Positions 61,553 through 64,000 of a DNA stretch of 64,000 bases are shown piece after piece (position 1 is the first letter of the stretch; every line of letters begins with the position of its first letter). Below the pieces are notes generated by a model. That model was not told the origin of the DNA. It saw only the letters and a list, made by a program, of their open reading frames with translations, and made no database searches. Source of the stretch: Lutraria lutraria (taxonomy: Eukaryota; Mollusca; Bivalvia; Venerida; Mactridae); NCBI GenBank assembly GCA_964023205.1, contig OZ026837.1, positions 14,733,479 to 14,797,478 on the forward strand, in the 5' to 3' direction. A program made the translations under genes and the position numbers.

Positions 61553-62946
61553 TAAGTCTAAAAGCTGTCAAAACGTTTAAAGTTGGGACACACTACAACG
61601 AAAGCAAGGTTCACAGAAAGCACGTGCAGATTACAAGGAAAGCCGGGACCCACGCTTATATTTGTCACTTCCGTCAATCGAAAAGATGGCGACTGCACTA
61701 CCTTGGTGTTTTTTATACACTCAATAAAGGAAAAAAATGAAGAGTTTTCTTTCGACAGATTTGCGTTGTTTGATGAGTGAAATCGAAAAATAACGTCTGT
61801 AAACGTATAAAAATCACGGAATCGAATGCCTATGTGGCAAACAAGGAAAATGACACAATGACCAAATACAGCAAAATTGTTAAGAATTAATTGCAACTTT
61901 AAGAATATGATAATTAAAGACAAAAGTAACAACTTAAAAAGAATTGGCAGAAGTTTTTCAAATGTTGTCATGCATATATCGATATCATTTTAGTATATAG
62001 ATCTTTACTCTTGACATTTAAAGGGGCATACCCTACAACTTGGTGCATCTAGAATAAAGGCAAAATGATGATAAATTAGAAGCTTGTATGACCCAAGTTC
62101 TTCTTGCAATTATCCATTATATATTGTTTTACATATACATTTAACACATTTTTACACTTTCACAGAATGTTTGTCAGTTGTAGGGTATGCCTCTTTAAAC
62201 ATTGTTGTAAGTCTAGCCTAGAAGTAAAATGTGCAAAGTATATCTAATATATATGTGTTGAACATATGGATATATTATTTTCACTATAAAACTGCCCAAA
62301 CCTTGTCATGATAAACCCTGAATTTAAAGGAAATATTTGTTTTTGTTTACACATTTGACCTTTTAAAGATGACTGTGTTAAAACGAGTGGATAACTTGAG
62401 ATATATATCATTCGTAAAAGCAAGGCCTCCAGAGAGTAAAATTCCTTGTTATTGGGTAAAGAGACAGAATCAAAATCCTTAACAGCCGAGTTCCTAGAAA
62501 AATGGAGAGGTGTGAACTAGTCAGCTAACAAAGGAAGACCTAGCAGCAACACATTGTAACCAACTCAACATGTATCAATGATACTGTCGTAAATTTCGCT
62601 TGATGCGCATCGGGTACATTGGCAAGATGTCACAATACATTGCGTAATATTAAATTGTCTATACTTCACCATGTGTTGTTTTCATATTGTTACTGGGTGA
62701 ACCAACACAACATTCCACATTGCAACGCGGTCGTACACATTCAGAAAACATTATTTTTTTCCTTGTCCATGATAAGATCATTCCAGTTAAAACCCCTTTA
62801 GGATTTTCCTTACCGTGACTAACGTTACTAGTATCTAGATAGAATTTGATAAACATGTTATTCATTATGTATACAGTGTAGACTCAAATTACACGTAAAC
62901 AATTGACAGTAAAAAGACAATTTACTTTATCACGTGATATTTAGGT

Positions 62947-63009
62947 ATGGCGGAAAGTTTTAGTGTAGATAAAAGTGTTAACAATTTGAACTCGCGTTTC
63001 AACATTCCA
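62947..63009 (+). CDS. Possible first coding exon of a downstream gene (partial)
   Basis: ATGGCGGAAAG opens a 21-codon frame (MAESFSVDKSVNNLNSRFNI-P) that ends exactly at a consensus donor, CCA|GTAAGCG. A CACGTG E-box lies about 14 bp upstream. The MAE start and the donor fit a first exon of a + strand gene that would be divergent from the SLC16-like gene, continuing the window's alternating pattern. No second exon is seen before 64000 and the peptide is not recognised. Confidence 0.35.
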
Positions 63010-64000
63010 GTAAGCGTATTAGTTTCAACCATGTAAATTTTCTAGGTATTTAGGCAGTTTCGGTCTGCATGTTTATTATAGTTATTTGCAAAAGCGTTCT
63101 TGAAAGTAGCTGAAAATTGGTCTTAATTCTCAATATAGATAAAAGAAGATATAGAAAGGGATTCATAGAACGTAAAATTATGACACATTCGTTAGTAATA
63201 TCATACTATTCGACAATTACGAAGAAACATAACAAACGTTGTTATTAAATGTGTTAATTTCTGTACTCGTACTGAAAAATATCCGGGACTATGCGCAAAT
63301 GAATATGATTTATTATATCAATATAAACCAAATAAATTCGTACTTACTACGGTTAGCGTGTGCGAGAATTAATCTTTGTCTTGAAATCTTGTAAAATAAA
63401 AAGGTGAAAAGCGTCCACCATTCGGCCATTTATTTTTCCCTTAATTAAAGTATCTGGCTTGGATGTCAGGTCAAATCAAGTTTCACCGATTTATAGATTT
63501 AAAAACTAAACCATAATTATATACTAAAATAAACCCACTGTACAAAGTGCATTGCAAGGAATTTAAAACAAATATTACATTTGATTGGTCTTCTATAAAC
63601 CAATATCGCACGTAATTTACAATTTTTTGAACAGCGATAACTACTCTGCATATAGGAATATATTACAAAAATAGCCTTAAAATGACTATAAATGTATAAA
63701 GCAGGGAACCATGCCTTAGTGTTTTGATAACGTCCGCCGTTCGTTAGATATTTGACTTTAATTCTGAGGTACGATTTCATAGATTAACATTTCCGCTATC
63801 AAATACCGAAAACCGCTTTGAAATCCGTCATCAAATAAGACGGCAATATTAATTCGAAAATGACACCTACTATGTTTTTTAAGCTGATCATTATCGTCTC
63901 ATGAAATCAACGAATTTTCTGTGATTATTTATTGCCATTTGTGATAGTATCTGTTTTTGATGTTTTTGGTATTTATATTTTTCTTTTCTTTTATTGCATT
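63010..64000. other. No supported feature; AT-rich end of window
   Basis: I see no exon, RNA gene or clear repeat in this last kilobase. If 62947-63009 is a first exon, this is the start of its first intron. Confidence 0.4.

Larger units (their letters stand above)
57008..62946. other. Long intronic or intergenic stretch upstream of the SLC16-like exons
   Basis: No confident exon. It contains a reversed GGTTAC-family repeat (57824-57952), a very AT-rich unique part (58000-59700), a diverged start of the 29-bp array (59745-59905), the hairpin element (60121-60260) and the main 29/30-bp array (60455-61552). The MATALPWC frame at about 61687 has no supported continuation. Confidence 0.5.

Noticed and set aside
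61558..61971. 137-codon minus-strand frame with a hydrophobic start, and an opposite MATALPWC start
   Set aside because: The composition is that of translated AT-rich DNA, no splice or homology support is visible, and the opposite frame stops after a few codons.

Overview
This window is nuclear DNA from an animal. It is AT-rich, with short spliced exons, GT-AG introns and abundant dispersed repeats. The predicted proteins are clearly metazoan. The repeat families have the look of bivalve mollusc genomes: short elements bounded by AGCTCACCTGA/TCAGGTGAGC, GGGGGCAT or CCCCTGCC ends, and tRNA-derived SINEs with AAAC tails. The organism call is an inference from style. It was not checked against a database.

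Seven spliced genes can be read exon by exon. In order they are TMEM134 (-, 5380-16947), MIF (+, 17082-21530), IFT20 (-, 25115-27151), CENPM (+, 27446-31416), NUDT9 (-, 37789-42979), an unrecognised duplicated eight-helix membrane protein (+, 44642-51286) and the 3' part of an SLC16 monocarboxylate-transporter-like gene (-, 54766-57007; its first exon lies outside the window or was not found). All exon phases join without a break. The six complete proteins come to 178, 115, 132, 186, 351 and 293 residues. Two weaker gene ends flank this set: a possible + strand C-terminus at 1-38 and a possible + strand first exon at 62947-63009.

The genes alternate strictly (- + - + - + -), giving three head-to-head pairs: TMEM134/MIF (134 bp between start codons), IFT20/CENPM (294 bp), and NUDT9/membrane protein (1.66 kb between start codons, but probably about 150 bp between transcription starts because NUDT9 appears to have a noncoding first exon). 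The CENPM side carries a consensus E2F site. The other two promoters share a CAAGGGAG-RTYACTCT-like motif. The genes do not form one pathway: they cover a membrane protein, an immune cytokine/tautomerase, intraflagellar transport, the inner kinetochore, ADP-ribose hydrolysis and solute transport.

Introns and gene-free stretches are built largely from repeats. The best resolved are a 2.48-kb Chapaev/CMC-like element with 4-bp target duplication in MIF intron 3 (its empty site can be reconstructed from a second copy of the host repeat, and a second element is nested inside it), a 1.19-kb element with CCGTATTCCCCC ends in TMEM134 intron 1, a 2.57-kb element with GGGCCCGTATTCACAAAC ends in the membrane-protein gene, a MITE family with TACAGTCAAACCTGTG ends and at least four near-full copies, several tRNA-derived SINEs, a 29/30-bp satellite-like array (about 60455-61552), a 42-bp array inside NUDT9, and two strong palindromes. 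One palindrome sits against an SLC16 splice acceptor.

The most interesting items are the internally duplicated membrane protein with all-phase-0 introns, a CENP-M with a nearly intact P-loop, the splice-site palindrome, and the transposon insertion with its empty site.
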